From the NCBI GenBank assembly GCA_014239555.1, contig JAAZYR010000002.1, forward strand, positions 222,357 through 286,356: a DNA stretch of 64,000 bases. The letters run 5' to 3'. The notes beneath the pieces are model-generated. The model saw only the letters and a list, made by a program, of their open reading frames with translations. It had not been told where the DNA came from and ran no database searches. Positions 32,620 through 41,505 of the stretch are shown one piece after another. The stretch comes from Acidimicrobiales bacterium. Its GTDB lineage: Bacteria; Actinomycetota; Acidimicrobiia; Acidimicrobiales; Poriferisodalaceae. The translations under genes were made by a program, and so were the position numbers. How positions within the stretch are numbered: position 1 is the stretch's first letter; each line of letters starts with the position of its first letter.

Positions 32620-33353
32620 CGGCCTGAAAAGTCAGGCGGCCGTTTAGCGAAGAATGCCGCCAAGCCCTCGGCTCGATCTTCGGTAGCAGCTAGCTGATGG
32701 TTCAAGTCGCCTTCGAGCCGCAGGCCATCTCGCAAGGGCATTTCGCTTCCTCGATGAATGGCCTCCTTAGCAAGCTCGAGTGCCAATGGCCCGCTTGCCA
32801 GGAGGGATTCGACGACTCCCTTGAGGGCTCCGTCGACATCGTCGGCTACTTCATGCACTAGCCCCCAAGCCCGAGAAGTAGCCGCGTCGATCTCGGTTCC
32901 AAGCAGAAGCATTGATGAAGCGCGTCCGTGTGATACGGCTCGCGGGAGTCGTTGCGTACCTCCCCACATTGGCAACGTGCCTTCGCGTGCATCGGCCAAA
33001 GAGAAGACTGAATTGGAGGCAGCGATCCTTATGTCACATGCGAGCACCAATTCCAGTCCAACCGAAAGACATGAGCCAGAGATAAGCGCAACCAGGGGAA
33101 CACGCAAAGTGGACAATGAGGCAGCTGGGTCTGGAGAGACCTCAACAGGGTTTAGGTCGTGAGCTTGTCCTGTGCAGAAATCCGGTCCCGCGGCCCTAAG
33201 GGCTACGACTCTCGGCTCTCGGTCTTCTCGTAGTTGCTCACAGGTTTCAGTTATATCTCTAGCTACACGCGCGCTGAGCCGACCGCCCGGCAGAGTCAGG
33301 GTTACGACGCGCCGATCGGCAGATCGAGCAACAGTGACAGAATCAGCCTGCAG
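32616..33353 (-). CDS. Enoyl-CoA hydratase/isomerase family protein with apparent CTG start
   Basis: 245 residues if started at CTG 33353. The crotonase fold is complete only with this upstream part: VTVARSADRRVVTLTLPGG (first strands), RVVALRAAGPDFCTGQAHDL (first oxyanion segment), then VALISGSCLSVGLELVLACD (second) and FSLADAREGTLPMWGGTQRL, ending KRPPDFSGR. The first standard start in frame is TTG 33116, which would delete the N-terminal third and first oxyanion strand. No ATG, GTG or TTG exists between the upstream stop and 33116, but CTG 33353 has AGAGGA 5 bases before it. The PE glutamate is absent (ADAREG), so it may not be a hydratase. Alternatives are a sequencing error near the start or another rare start codon. 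Confidence 0.78.
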   Translation of the reverse strand: MQADSVTVARSADRRVVTLTLPGGRLSARVARDITETCEQLREDREPRVVALRAAGPDFCTGQAHDLNPVEVSPDPAASLSTLRVPLVALISGSCLSVGLELVLACDIRIAASNSVFSLADAREGTLPMWGGTQRLPRAVSHGRASSMLLLGTEIDAATSRAWGLVHEVADDVDGALKGVVESLLASGPLALELAKEAIHRGSEMPLRDGLRLEGDLNHQLAATEDRAEGLAAFFAKRPPDFSGR

Positions 33354-33387
33354 AACAGTCCTCTTAGTCTCTTTGCCGACGTGTTAC

Positions 33388-33645
33388 TCAGTCGGCTGAC
33401 TTGGTCTTCTTTGGTTCTTGCAGTTGCATGTCTTTGCCATTGCACTGCAGCGTGACCGCGCCTGGTTTGGTCACAAGTACTTCGATCCCCGTGTCTTCGT
33501 CCTGGTATCGCTTTCCGACCTTCAGACCTTCGCCACCGTCGCTGTGCGTGACGTCGCCTTCGCCACCTTTGGTCACGATTACTTGAATACCACCGTCGAA
33601 GTCGAGACGGTCGCCTGCCTTGGTCGCCACGTTACTTACCCCCAT
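33388..33645 (-). CDS. Small protein, two repeats resembling cysteine-poor desulfoferrodoxin-N-like domains
   Basis: 85 residues built from two similar halves: KAGDRLDFDGGIQVIVTKGGEGDV (from ~9) and KVGKRYQDEDTGIEVLVTKPGAVTL (from ~42), both described by their ends GDRL/KRYQ and VTKGG/VTKPG. The second half plus CNGKDMQLQEPK follows the pattern of small actinobacterial proteins of the desulfoferrodoxin N-terminal type ('GkrY.C..CG.evlvtKaG.G...CCg..m.l.epk'), but the zinc/iron cysteines are mostly replaced; only one Cys remains. So a metal site is unlikely. This homology is my pattern reading, not a search result. Function unknown. It lies 34 bases upstream of the CTG-started crotonase on the same strand. 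Confidence 0.6.
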   Translation of the reverse strand: MGVSNVATKAGDRLDFDGGIQVIVTKGGEGDVTHSDGGEGLKVGKRYQDEDTGIEVLVTKPGAVTLQCNGKDMQLQEPKKTKSAD

Positions 33646-33729
33646 GTTGATTAGAGTTTCAGTGAAAGCTACCGCACTGAGAACAACTTTTTACTCCCGT
33701 GGGCTGAACTCAACGACAAGAATGCCTGA

Positions 33730-34821
33730 ATGCAGACTGCGCTTGTCATCGGAGGGACCGGCCCAACGGGTCCATATGTGGTGAATGGGCTGTTAGAACG
33801 CGGCTTTCGGGTCACCATTCTTCACACGGGGCGACACGAAACAAGCCTGATCGGTCCCGAAGTAGAGCACATCCACACCGACCCTTTCGACATTGAGAGA
33901 ACCGACCACGACTTGCGCGCCCGATCCTTTGACTTAGCAGTCGTTATGTACGGACGGCTTCGAGATTTGTCGAGGCTGCTTCAGGGCAGAGTTAGCCATT
34001 TCGTTTCCATAGGAGGGGTTGGGGTTTACCAAGGCTTCGCTAACCCCGATGATTTGTTTCCGGTCGGAATGCCAGTCCCGCTTCCCCATCAGTCTGGTTT
34101 GGTCGGTGACGACGAGATATTCGGCAAACTCCGTCGGATTCGCGAAACCGAGGAAGTGGTGTTCTCAACTCATCCCGACGCTATTCATCTTCGCTATCCG
34201 CAGCTGTACGGGCCACGACAACTTCTCCCTCGCGAGTGGCCCATCGTTCGCCGAGCTATCGACCGTCGTCCGTTTTTGATTGTGCCTGATGGTGGTTTAA
34301 CTGTAAAAAGTCAAGCGTGGGTTGAAAACGCCGCCCATGCAACACTCTTGGCTTGTGATCGCCCTGACGGTGCCATCGGCAACGTCTACAACGTCGCCGA
34401 TGAGCAACTGTTTACCATTCACCAAATAGCGGAAATTGTTGCCGATGAGCTTGACCACGAGTGGGAGGTCGTCTCACTTCCATACAGCGCCGCACCTTCT
34501 ACCCGTCCAATGCTCACAAGTTGGTCCAATTCTCATCGCATTCTCGATATTGGTCCAACAATCCGAGACCTGGGATATCGCGATGTAGTTAAGCCGGACA
34601 CGGCCTGGAGATTAGCGACGCGCTGGCTCGTAGATAACCCGCTTGAACATGGGGGTGAGGTAGAGCAACGACTGGATGACCCTTTCGAATACGTCAGTGA
34701 AGACCGCCAGTATGAAATTTGGCAGCGCTACCAAAAAGAGCTTTCGACAGTTACCTGGTCCAAGGAACCCGGCTATTCCTCTGCATACGTGGGTCGAACA
34801 CCGAATCCTGCTAGAGGTTGA
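33730..34821 (+). CDS. NAD-dependent epimerase/dehydratase family protein
   Basis: 363 residues of the extended SDR type. Seen: the N-terminal Rossmann motif ALVIGGTGPTGPYVVNGLLERG (starts ALVIGGTG, ~4), THTDPFD-like HIHTDPFDIERTD (~47), HFVSIGGVGVYQGFANPDD (Ser-strand, ~91), RYPQLYGPRQLLPREWPIVRRAI (~158, typical 'r.p.vyGp'), and GNVYNVADEQLFTIHQIAEIVADEL (~218, starts GNVYNVA). A Tyr in the YxxxK position is not obvious, so it may be an atypical or NAD-binding member. Substrate unknown. No SD or leaderless box is clear at ATG 33730. Confidence 0.82.
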   Translation: MQTALVIGGTGPTGPYVVNGLLERGFRVTILHTGRHETSLIGPEVEHIHTDPFDIERTDHDLRARSFDLAVVMYGRLRDLSRLLQGRVSHFVSIGGVGVYQGFANPDDLFPVGMPVPLPHQSGLVGDDEIFGKLRRIRETEEVVFSTHPDAIHLRYPQLYGPRQLLPREWPIVRRAIDRRPFLIVPDGGLTVKSQAWVENAAHATLLACDRPDGAIGNVYNVADEQLFTIHQIAEIVADELDHEWEVVSLPYSAAPSTRPMLTSWSNSHRILDIGPTIRDLGYRDVVKPDTAWRLATRWLVDNPLEHGGEVEQRLDDPFEYVSEDRQYEIWQRYQKELSTVTWSKEPGYSSAYVGRTPNPARG

Positions 34822-34919
34822 AAACCTTTGTTTGTTGGTCTCTTAGCCGATGCCCGTGACATCAGACGCCGCAGCACGGACTTCCCGTACCGAGATTTGG
34901 CCACGTCAGAGTTGTTTCC

Positions 34920-37298
34920 CTAACTGAGAATGTTGCGGTCGCGTAGGTGGGTGATCTCGGACTCGCTGAGGCCCAGAAGCGATGACAAAATTTCATCGGT
35001 ATGTTGCCCCATTATTGGGGCCGGAGTTCGGACTCCATTCGGGCCATCGTGCAACAACCATGGAACACCCGTGTGCGCTAGTGCACCCACTTCTTGATGG
35101 TCGAGTCGTTCAATAAATCCGCGAGCGTTTAGGTGCGGGTCTTGCTCTAAGGCGCGTGCGTCGAGGGACGGCATCGCCGGGATTCCGAGCTCCTGCAGCA
35201 GGCGCGTCACGTCCCATTGATCTCGCGTGGCGGTCCACGTTTCGATCTGCGCGTCAAGTTGGTTCTCAAATTCTTTCCTGGACGCGGCGGCTCGGAATCT
35301 TGAGTCATTTATTCCCAACAGCGACGCCATTGCCTGCCATTCCTGGTCGCTGCTACAGCTAATCGACACCCAATTATCTTCGCCTTGACATCGATAAAGA
35401 TTGTGGGGAGCCATTATTGGGTCTCGATTCCCACATAAATCAGGTTGGCTTCCGGTCAGGACGTGTTGCGTCCATCCCTCAACAGCGCTCGAAGCAGTCG
35501 CCTCCCAAAGTGAAGTGTCGATAAGTTGCCCCTCTCCTGTTCTCCGGCGGGCAATGAGTGCAGCCATCAACAAGTACGCAGTAGCTATACCGGCGGCCGG
35601 GTCACCAAGCGAGACGCCTACTTCCTCGGGCTTCCCACCCTCGTGCCCGGTCATAGAGGAGAGTCCCGAAAGGGGGGCTGTGGTCGGGCCATAGCCGAGG
35701 TAGTGGCGGTAGGGCCCATAATGCCCGTATCCGCTTATTGCGCCTACGATTACATCGGGCCGCTCCATAACGAGATCGTCATACCCAAGCCCGAATGTGT
35801 CCATCACGCCAGTCGCGTAGTTAGAGACCACGAGGTCGCACCGAACAGCGATTTGTTTCGCTATCCCTTGACCTTCCGCTGTTGACAAATCCAAGGTGAC
35901 ACTTTTCTTTCCTTGTCCCCATTGGTTGAAGTAGCCGTTTGTGTTAGGTGTCGCTGCTTGGTTGACCGCATGAATAGGTAATCGGCGACCTAGGTCAGGG
36001 GCCTGTCGCGATTCGACTTTGATGACTTCGGCCCCTAAGTGAGCTAGATGCATGGTGCAGAACGGCCCGGCCCACACCCAGGTGAAATCTGCGACCGTGA
36101 CTCCATCCAAGGGGCGCGAGGAAACTTTTTTCGAGTTCACAGGTGCGACTCTGGGTTGGTCAAAGGTGGCATCGTGATGGGCCCCTAACTTGGGAGCGGG
36201 TTGGCGAATCGACCACCACGGGTTAGAAAGCCGAGCGACTGGCCCGGGAAGAATGATTTTCCCCAAACCCGGCTGATCAACTTCAACGAGAAAATCGCGT
36301 GCTTGTAAATGTGGGTCGTCCAGCATTTGTTCAATGGTGTTCACCGGAGCGAACCCGATTCGATTCGCTTGGCCTAAGTGAAATAGATCCATGACACTCT
36401 GAGGGGCTGCCCACTCTCCCAACCACATGTGAAGCAAGTCTTCGGCATCACAGCGCCCTTCCTGGGTATCGAAAATTTCCATCTGTGACCACTCAGGAGT
36501 GCCCATCACCTCTTTGAGTCGTTCCCATTGGTCATTTTCAACGCAGACGATAAAGATTCTCCCGTCTTTGACTTCAAAGATCCGCCACGGATTGAGAATT
36601 CGGGTGCCCGTCCTACCGGGAATCTCATTGAGGTAGCTCCAACTAATGAAACCTGCTTCAAGCATGCTCGAGATGTAGGCCATTCCTGCGAGATCGAGAT
36701 ATTCACCATGACCGGTGCGCAGAGCCCGATCCAAAGCTCCGAGAGCGATCGTCGCCGCCGCGAATCCAATCTGAAAGCCGGCTTGTTGTCCAGCCGGTTT
36801 GAGCGGGGGAAGCTCGGCGTCTTGGGAGCAACCGGGCGTCAGCCAACCCCACCCACCGCCGTGAATAAGCTGCAAATCTTCTGCACGCCAGCGGGAATAG
36901 GGCCCGGTGCGACCAAATGGAGTCACTGACACAGTGACGAGAGATGGATGTTCTTGAACAAGTTCACTCTCGTGTAAGCCGACCGCGTCAGCAAGGTCAG
37001 GGGCTAAATCATGGACGAGCAAATCAGCCGATGCAATCAGCTCGCGAAGACGTGATCGGCCCGCGATGTCATCAAGGTCAGCGACGACACTCCTTTTATT
37101 CAGGTTCAGGTGGGTGAATAATCCACTTTGGGAGATGTCTGGCTTTCCGGGGAAGGGGCCACGCCGTCGCGACCGATCTCCCTCTAATGGCTCGACCTTG
37201 ACAACATCAGCTCCCAAGTCCGCAATTAGCCGCGTAGCCCAGGGAACCGCGACCATTTGACCGACTTCTACTACTCGTATGCCCTCAAGCCCTTGCAT
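34920..37298 (-). CDS. Tandem-domain CaiB/BaiF (family III) CoA-transferase
   Basis: 792 residues with two full family III units. Domain 1 opens GIRVVEVGQMVAVPWATRLIADLGADVVKVE (starts GIRVVEV, ~5), domain 2 GVTVADFTWVWAGPFCTMHLAHLGAEVIKVE (starts GVTVADF, ~397). Each has NxRGK-like NLNKRSVVADL and GQGKKSVTLDLS segments and nucleophile regions GEYLDLAGM and GQLIDTSLWEAT, both with Asp, unlike the tandem transferase at 19712. The ends match (LLGLSESEITHLRDRNIL). CoA donor and acceptor unknown. ATG 37298 with GAGGGG 4 bases before it is preferred to an upstream frame extension to 37463, which would overlap the divergent gene at 37434. Confidence 0.87.
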   Translation of the reverse strand: MQGLEGIRVVEVGQMVAVPWATRLIADLGADVVKVEPLEGDRSRRRGPFPGKPDISQSGLFTHLNLNKRSVVADLDDIAGRSRLRELIASADLLVHDLAPDLADAVGLHESELVQEHPSLVTVSVTPFGRTGPYSRWRAEDLQLIHGGGWGWLTPGCSQDAELPPLKPAGQQAGFQIGFAAATIALGALDRALRTGHGEYLDLAGMAYISSMLEAGFISWSYLNEIPGRTGTRILNPWRIFEVKDGRIFIVCVENDQWERLKEVMGTPEWSQMEIFDTQEGRCDAEDLLHMWLGEWAAPQSVMDLFHLGQANRIGFAPVNTIEQMLDDPHLQARDFLVEVDQPGLGKIILPGPVARLSNPWWSIRQPAPKLGAHHDATFDQPRVAPVNSKKVSSRPLDGVTVADFTWVWAGPFCTMHLAHLGAEVIKVESRQAPDLGRRLPIHAVNQAATPNTNGYFNQWGQGKKSVTLDLSTAEGQGIAKQIAVRCDLVVSNYATGVMDTFGLGYDDLVMERPDVIVGAISGYGHYGPYRHYLGYGPTTAPLSGLSSMTGHEGGKPEEVGVSLGDPAAGIATAYLLMAALIARRRTGEGQLIDTSLWEATASSAVEGWTQHVLTGSQPDLCGNRDPIMAPHNLYRCQGEDNWVSISCSSDQEWQAMASLLGINDSRFRAAASRKEFENQLDAQIETWTATRDQWDVTRLLQELGIPAMPSLDARALEQDPHLNARGFIERLDHQEVGALAHTGVPWLLHDGPNGVRTPAPIMGQHTDEILSSLLGLSESEITHLRDRNILS

Positions 37299-37433
37299 AT
37301 CCCCTCGATCGTTCGGCTGATCTGTCTGACTCCAACGAGAAGCTAAGCATGCCGCATGATGACCTTCGCTGCACAGGCGCGGCGTCCGCACGCTCAGTGT
37401 GGTGCACTGTCTGGATTGGCTCGAGGAGGAATT

Positions 37434-38258
37434 ATGCAAAATCGTAGTTACGAAGAGCGACATGCCGCCGCTTTAGAAGTTTTCGACGCGTTTATGGGTG
37501 GCGCTGTCGCTGAGCCCGAGCGTGGCGCTCGTTCTTTCCAACGCCAGCACGGGGCATTAGGAAGCTTCGCTTTCGATGTTGTGATGGGAGATGTTTGGGC
37601 GCGCCCACAATTGAGCCGACGCGATCGCAGCCTCATTGTCATTTCGGTACTGGCAACTATTGGCAGCACCGAGGAACTATCGCTGCATACTCAGGTGGGA
37701 CTCAACAACGGCCTCATGCGAAGCGAAATCGAGGAGGCGGTTATTCACGTGGCGGCATACGCGGGCTTCCCGATGGCTATGCAAGCCGGGAGAGTAGTCA
37801 CGGATCGGTTTTGCCAAATCGATGGCGTCGACCGGTTACCGGAACGAGAGGGAGCAGAACAACTCGATGATTCCGCGCGACAAATCCGCGCGCACGACGT
37901 CCGTAAAACTCTTACTGGAGGCAGATGCGCCGATGAAGTAGAGCTTGATGTAGCGGCGATGGTGGAGCATCTGGGCGATGTCGGCCTTATTGCCTATCAC
38001 TGGGCATTTGGTGATTTGTGGGCACGTGACGAGTTAAGTCGTAGGGATCGCAGCCTGGTGGTGGTCGCAATTCTCACGGCACTAAGTCGCGTCGACGAAC
38101 TGGCTTTTCATGTTCCCGCTGGGCTTAATCATGGCCTCACGCGAACAGAAATTGAGGAAATCATGGTCCAAATGACCATTTATGGAGGAATCCCACGGGC
38201 AGTCGAAGGGATTCAAGCCGCTAAACGGGCGTTTCAAAAGATCGATGCCCGAAGCTAG
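37434..38258 (+). CDS. Carboxymuconolactone decarboxylase-family protein, two CMD domains
   Basis: 274 residues with two copies of the CMD/AhpD-like unit. Copy 1: FAFDVVMGDVWARPQLSRRDRSLIVISVLATIGSTEELSLHTQVGLNNGLMRSEIEEAVIHVAAYAGFP (described by its ends FAFDV and YAGFP, ~45-113). Copy 2 repeats the same order at ~183-260: YHWAFGDLWARDELSRRDRSLVVVAIL, LNHGLTRTEIEEIMVQMTIYGGIPRA. The 4-carboxymuconolactone decarboxylase type keeps the His in the EExxxH helix; no AhpD CxxC is present. Known members act in protocatechuate ring-fission, but many homologues are uncharacterised. SD GAGGAGGA (37423-37430) is 3 bases before ATG 37434. Divergent from the tandem CoA-transferase. Confidence 0.85.
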   Translation: MQNRSYEERHAAALEVFDAFMGGAVAEPERGARSFQRQHGALGSFAFDVVMGDVWARPQLSRRDRSLIVISVLATIGSTEELSLHTQVGLNNGLMRSEIEEAVIHVAAYAGFPMAMQAGRVVTDRFCQIDGVDRLPEREGAEQLDDSARQIRAHDVRKTLTGGRCADEVELDVAAMVEHLGDVGLIAYHWAFGDLWARDELSRRDRSLVVVAILTALSRVDELAFHVPAGLNHGLTRTEIEEIMVQMTIYGGIPRAVEGIQAAKRAFQKIDARS

Positions 38259-38282
38259 CTAGCAGATAGCACAGCGGCCGCT

Positions 38283-39056
38283 TTACCCAAAGGTGCCAAA
38301 GCGGGCTTTCGCGTCAGATGTAAGAGATGCGCGTCCTGACGCATCTCCATCGAATTCTGATAAGTCACCCATCCGGCTCATTTGGCTGTAACCGCGCATC
38401 TGATACTTCGACATTTGAACCGACATGGAGGGCAGCGACAGGAGGCGCTGGACCCAGCGATCGACGGCTTCATCAAGATCAGCCTCACCGGGTACCACTT
38501 CGTGAGCTAGCCCCCACTCAGCTGCTTTCGTTCCGTCAACGCGTTCAGAAGTCAGCACCATTTGTCGGGCGCGCGCCGCTCCGATTTCGTGAATCAGTCT
38601 CGGAGTCGCTCCCCAGGGAAGGGGCACCCCTAGTTCGACTTCGGGCACGTAAAAAAGTGTGTCGGATGTTGTGACCCGAAAATCGCATGACGTTGCGAAA
38701 CAGCAGCCGCCACCGATGGCATGACCGTGAATCCGTCCAATGGTCACGACTTCACAATCCTCAATAGCTCGTGCCGCTCGACGGCCGAGCTGTCCTGTGT
38801 ATCGCGCCTGTAGATCATTCACGGGCGGAGCCAACTGTTCCTTACGGTCCGCCCCTGCGCAGAAGGATTTACCTCGTCCTCCCAGAACTGCTACTCGGAA
38901 GTCCGTTTGACTATTCAAGGCAATGAATAAATCTCCCACCTCTTGAATCATTTTTAAGTTATGCGCGTTACGTGATTCGGGTCGGTTCAGCCAGATGCGA
39001 AGCACTTCACCATCGGGCTCAAGTTCGATGGTCTGGAGGTCGATTCGAAATTCCAT
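38283..39056 (-). CDS. Enoyl-CoA hydratase/isomerase (crotonase) family protein
   Basis: 257 residues. Seen: IWLNRPESRNAHNLKMIQEV (typical 'l.lnRPe.rNAl', ~22), AVLGGRGKSFCAGADRKEQL (first oxyanion segment, ~55-74; starts AVLGG), IGRIHGHAIGGGCCFATSCDFRV (second, ~104; starts IGRIHG), and FYVPEVELGVPLPWGATPRLIHEIG with PE retained (~137). A C-terminal helix SMSVQMSKYQMRGYSQMSRMGD is longer and more Met-rich than usual. The Gly-Gly-Gly-Cys-Cys stretch replaces the first Glu position, so the reaction may be isomerase or hydrolase type. It converges on the CMD gene with a 24-base gap. Substrate unknown. Confidence 0.87.
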   Translation of the reverse strand: MEFRIDLQTIELEPDGEVLRIWLNRPESRNAHNLKMIQEVGDLFIALNSQTDFRVAVLGGRGKSFCAGADRKEQLAPPVNDLQARYTGQLGRRAARAIEDCEVVTIGRIHGHAIGGGCCFATSCDFRVTTSDTLFYVPEVELGVPLPWGATPRLIHEIGAARARQMVLTSERVDGTKAAEWGLAHEVVPGEADLDEAVDRWVQRLLSLPSMSVQMSKYQMRGYSQMSRMGDLSEFDGDASGRASLTSDAKARFGTFG

Positions 39057-39105
39057 CTACCTAGTCTTACCGATAACCCTGGCGAGGGGCCGAAAATTTG
39101 GACTA

Positions 39106-40557
39106 TCAATCCTTCTTGCTCGGTCGTATCGCGAAGATGGGCGCCAGATATCCGACGGCTGCAACTGAAGCTGCGAATAGGAAGGTGGCTCTGAGTCGCG
39201 TCGGTGTTAAGTCGGTGCCCGAGAACGCCAGCATGGACTGAATCCCGAGGATCATGCCCATCCACATAACGGTCTGATTCATGCCGTTCGCGATTCCCAG
39301 TTGTGAGTCTTCAACGGAGTTGGCGACCATTGTCTGATACGCGGGCGAGGCGATGCCCGCGGAGACCCCCGAGAGAACGAGACCAACCATGATGAAAGTC
39401 AAGCCGAACTTGACTGGGCCGCTTCCGTATGCGAATGCCAACATTGATCCGATCATGGCGGTCGAACCCACGATCATTGGCACTCGCATACCTATTTTGG
39501 TCACCAAGCTTCCACCAAGCGGCGAAGCCAGCGCAAAGACACCTGGTCTCGGAACCATCAAAAGTGCGGCCGCGCCGACTGAGTACCCGTAGGGTCCTTG
39601 AAGGACACTAGGAATGACAACAAAGGCGCCCATATAGGCAAATTGGCTGCAAGCTGCGGAGCCGAGGGGCAAAGCAAACGTGGGTTTGGTGAACAATCGA
39701 ACATCTAAAAGTGGTGAAGATACCCGTTTTTCCCATGTGATAAAGGCGAAATAGAGGAGCATGCTCGTCATGACCATCGCGATAGTGGGGAGGTCTGTGA
39801 CGAATGAGCCACCTGATCGAGCGACGCTTGGTATGCGCGTGATAGCTAGGAGCAAAAGCAGCGTTGCGCTTGCTAAAAGCAATGCTCCTTGCCAGTCAAT
39901 TGAGACCCTCGGTCCCTTAGGAATCGGTTTCACGACCACAAATGCGAGAACTGTCGCGAGCCCGCCGATTAGTCCAAAACCCACAAAAATTGATCGCCAA
40001 CCGAGCAGATCTAGTAGCGGTCCGCCTAGAACGACTCCGAGAGTGGGAGCACCGGTCATTGCAAACTGAAACCATCCAACGGCTTTGGCACGCTCTTCGG
40101 CTCCAAAAGCGTCCATGAGCAGGGCCATGCCGCTCGGCATCAGAAGGGCACCGCTCAAACCGAAAAGCACTCGGACGGCGATGAAAGCTCCGATGTTCCA
40201 TACCCAGTAGTTCGCAAACATGGTCGCGGTCATTCCGACTAAACCAATAAGGAAGGTGTTGCGATGTCCGTAAATATCGCCCAGTTTCCCGCCTGCCGGG
40301 GTACCCACCGCCATTGCAAGCATGAGTCCTGTCAGCACCCAGCCAGCGGTAGTGGTCGTGGTGTTCATGTCAGCAGCGATATTTGGAAGTGCGGCTGTGA
40401 CTAGGGTCATCAGAGAACCGAATCCAAGAACTGCTAGAGCGATTACCCAGAGCAACACCCGCCGGTAGGAGGTGTTCTGCGGAGCCTCTCGAGTTACCGC
40501 ATCCTGTGGAGCGACACGCCAAACATTGGGCTGATATGCGGACCGAGCGATACTCAC
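39106..40557 (-). CDS. MFS transporter (DHA2-like drug/proton antiporter family)
   Basis: 483 residues with about 14 hydrophobic segments, inner membrane. Seen: LGFGSLMTLVTAALPNIAADMNTTTTTAGWVLTGLMLAMAVGTPAGGKLGDIYGHR (described by its ends, ~38-95), the DHA2 opening 'lp.ia.d......t..Wv.t.y.l..a...p..GklgD..GrR'; RVLFGLSGALLMPSGMALLMDAF (~126, starts RVLFG), WFQFAMTGAPTLGVVLGGPLLDLLGWRSIF (motif C of antiporters, gxxxGPxxGG, ~160) and a further seven-helix half. Likely a drug or aromatic-compound efflux pump. GTG 40557 start. The SDR at 40638 precedes it on the same strand. Substrate unknown. Confidence 0.87.
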   Translation of the reverse strand: MSIARSAYQPNVWRVAPQDAVTREAPQNTSYRRVLLWVIALAVLGFGSLMTLVTAALPNIAADMNTTTTTAGWVLTGLMLAMAVGTPAGGKLGDIYGHRNTFLIGLVGMTATMFANYWVWNIGAFIAVRVLFGLSGALLMPSGMALLMDAFGAEERAKAVGWFQFAMTGAPTLGVVLGGPLLDLLGWRSIFVGFGLIGGLATVLAFVVVKPIPKGPRVSIDWQGALLLASATLLLLLAITRIPSVARSGGSFVTDLPTIAMVMTSMLLYFAFITWEKRVSSPLLDVRLFTKPTFALPLGSAACSQFAYMGAFVVIPSVLQGPYGYSVGAAALLMVPRPGVFALASPLGGSLVTKIGMRVPMIVGSTAMIGSMLAFAYGSGPVKFGLTFIMVGLVLSGVSAGIASPAYQTMVANSVEDSQLGIANGMNQTVMWMGMILGIQSMLAFSGTDLTPTRLRATFLFAASVAAVGYLAPIFAIRPSKKD

Positions 40558-40637
40558 TCAGCACAAGTATGTAGGGTGCCAACCATTTTTCTACATATTC
40601 TTAGATTTTTGGTCTTTCTTGAGAATTTTGTATTTCT

Positions 40638-41462
40638 TTACCGGGTCAGTCTTTGGTCTTCAACCATGGCTTGATTCTGGCTGATGGCGATCTCGCCCAT
40701 CTCAGGGTGGGTGAGAATCCAAAACTTTTCATCGACAATAGCGTTCAGCACCATCGGCCCAACTTCTGCGGGGTTCATTCCATTTGCCAATGTCCGAGTC
40801 AAGAACTGCCAGAATTTTTGGCCCTGTTCCGAAGAAACGTGTTGAGCAGCATCTTCAGGTTCGCGATTTCTCTCGCTGTCCACGATGTTCGTGTTGATAG
40901 GCCCTGGACACAACACTGAGGCATGAACTTTCGAGTCTCGCCATCGAAGGTCACGCTCGAGCGATGCCATAAGAGCCACAACGCCATGTTTGGCGACGTT
41001 GTAGGCGCCGAGCGAAGCACCGGCATAAAGGCCGGCCATGGAAGCTGTCGAGTTGATATGGCCCTCGCCTTGCTCTTCGATGAGAGGTAAAAACGTTTCA
41101 ACGCCATAGATCGGACCCCATAAGTCAATGTCTAGGGTCCACTTCCAGTCCGCAATCGACGTCCCTCCTACCGGGGCTCCGAGGCCTACACCGGCGTTGT
41201 TGCAAAGAACGTGGACCGCACCGAACTGTGTCAGGGTGGCCGCCGCTAGCGCTTCTATTTCAGATAGTTGGGAAACATCGGTGCGAACCCCGATCGCTTC
41301 GTGGCCAGCCCCGACTAGCTGCTCTGTAGCTTGCCCAAGCGCGGCTTCTTCAATATCGGCAAGTACTACCTTCATGCCAGCATCCGCAAAGGTTTCAGCC
41401 ATCGCGAAACCCATTCCGCTCGCTGCGCCAGTTACTACAGCTACTTTTCCGTTGACGTCCAT
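40638..41462 (-). CDS. SDR-family NAD(P)-dependent oxidoreductase
   Basis: 274 residues, classical SDR. Seen: GKVAVVTGAASGMGFAMAETFADAG (cofactor motif, ~4; starts GKVAVVTG), VVLADIEEAAL, LCNNAGVGLGAPVGGTSIADWKW (~86, starts LCNNAG), HINSTASMAGLYAGASLGAYNVAKHGVVALM with the catalytic Ser, Tyr and Lys (Tyr-Asn-Val-Ala-Lys, ~158), and VLCPGPINTNIVDSERNREPED (~188). The longer GPINTNI...ERNR tail is typical of SDRs that act on larger alcohols. Start at ATG 41462 with AAGGAC 8 bases before it. It follows the Zn-alcohol dehydrogenase gene 43 bases downstream; both may oxidise the same alcohol. Confidence 0.88.
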   Translation of the reverse strand: MDVNGKVAVVTGAASGMGFAMAETFADAGMKVVLADIEEAALGQATEQLVGAGHEAIGVRTDVSQLSEIEALAAATLTQFGAVHVLCNNAGVGLGAPVGGTSIADWKWTLDIDLWGPIYGVETFLPLIEEQGEGHINSTASMAGLYAGASLGAYNVAKHGVVALMASLERDLRWRDSKVHASVLCPGPINTNIVDSERNREPEDAAQHVSSEQGQKFWQFLTRTLANGMNPAEVGPMVLNAIVDEKFWILTHPEMGEIAISQNQAMVEDQRLTR

Positions 41463-41505
41463 GACCCAGCCGTCCTTTCTAGTCAATTAAAATTGTTCGT
41501 AGCAG

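Noticed and set aside
40558..40637. AT-rich spacer with CCATTTTTCTA and TAGATTTTTGG
   Set aside because: It is a mirror-like repeat and not an inverted one, so it does not form a hairpin; it may only be a promoter region for the MFS gene, for which no clear box could be assigned.
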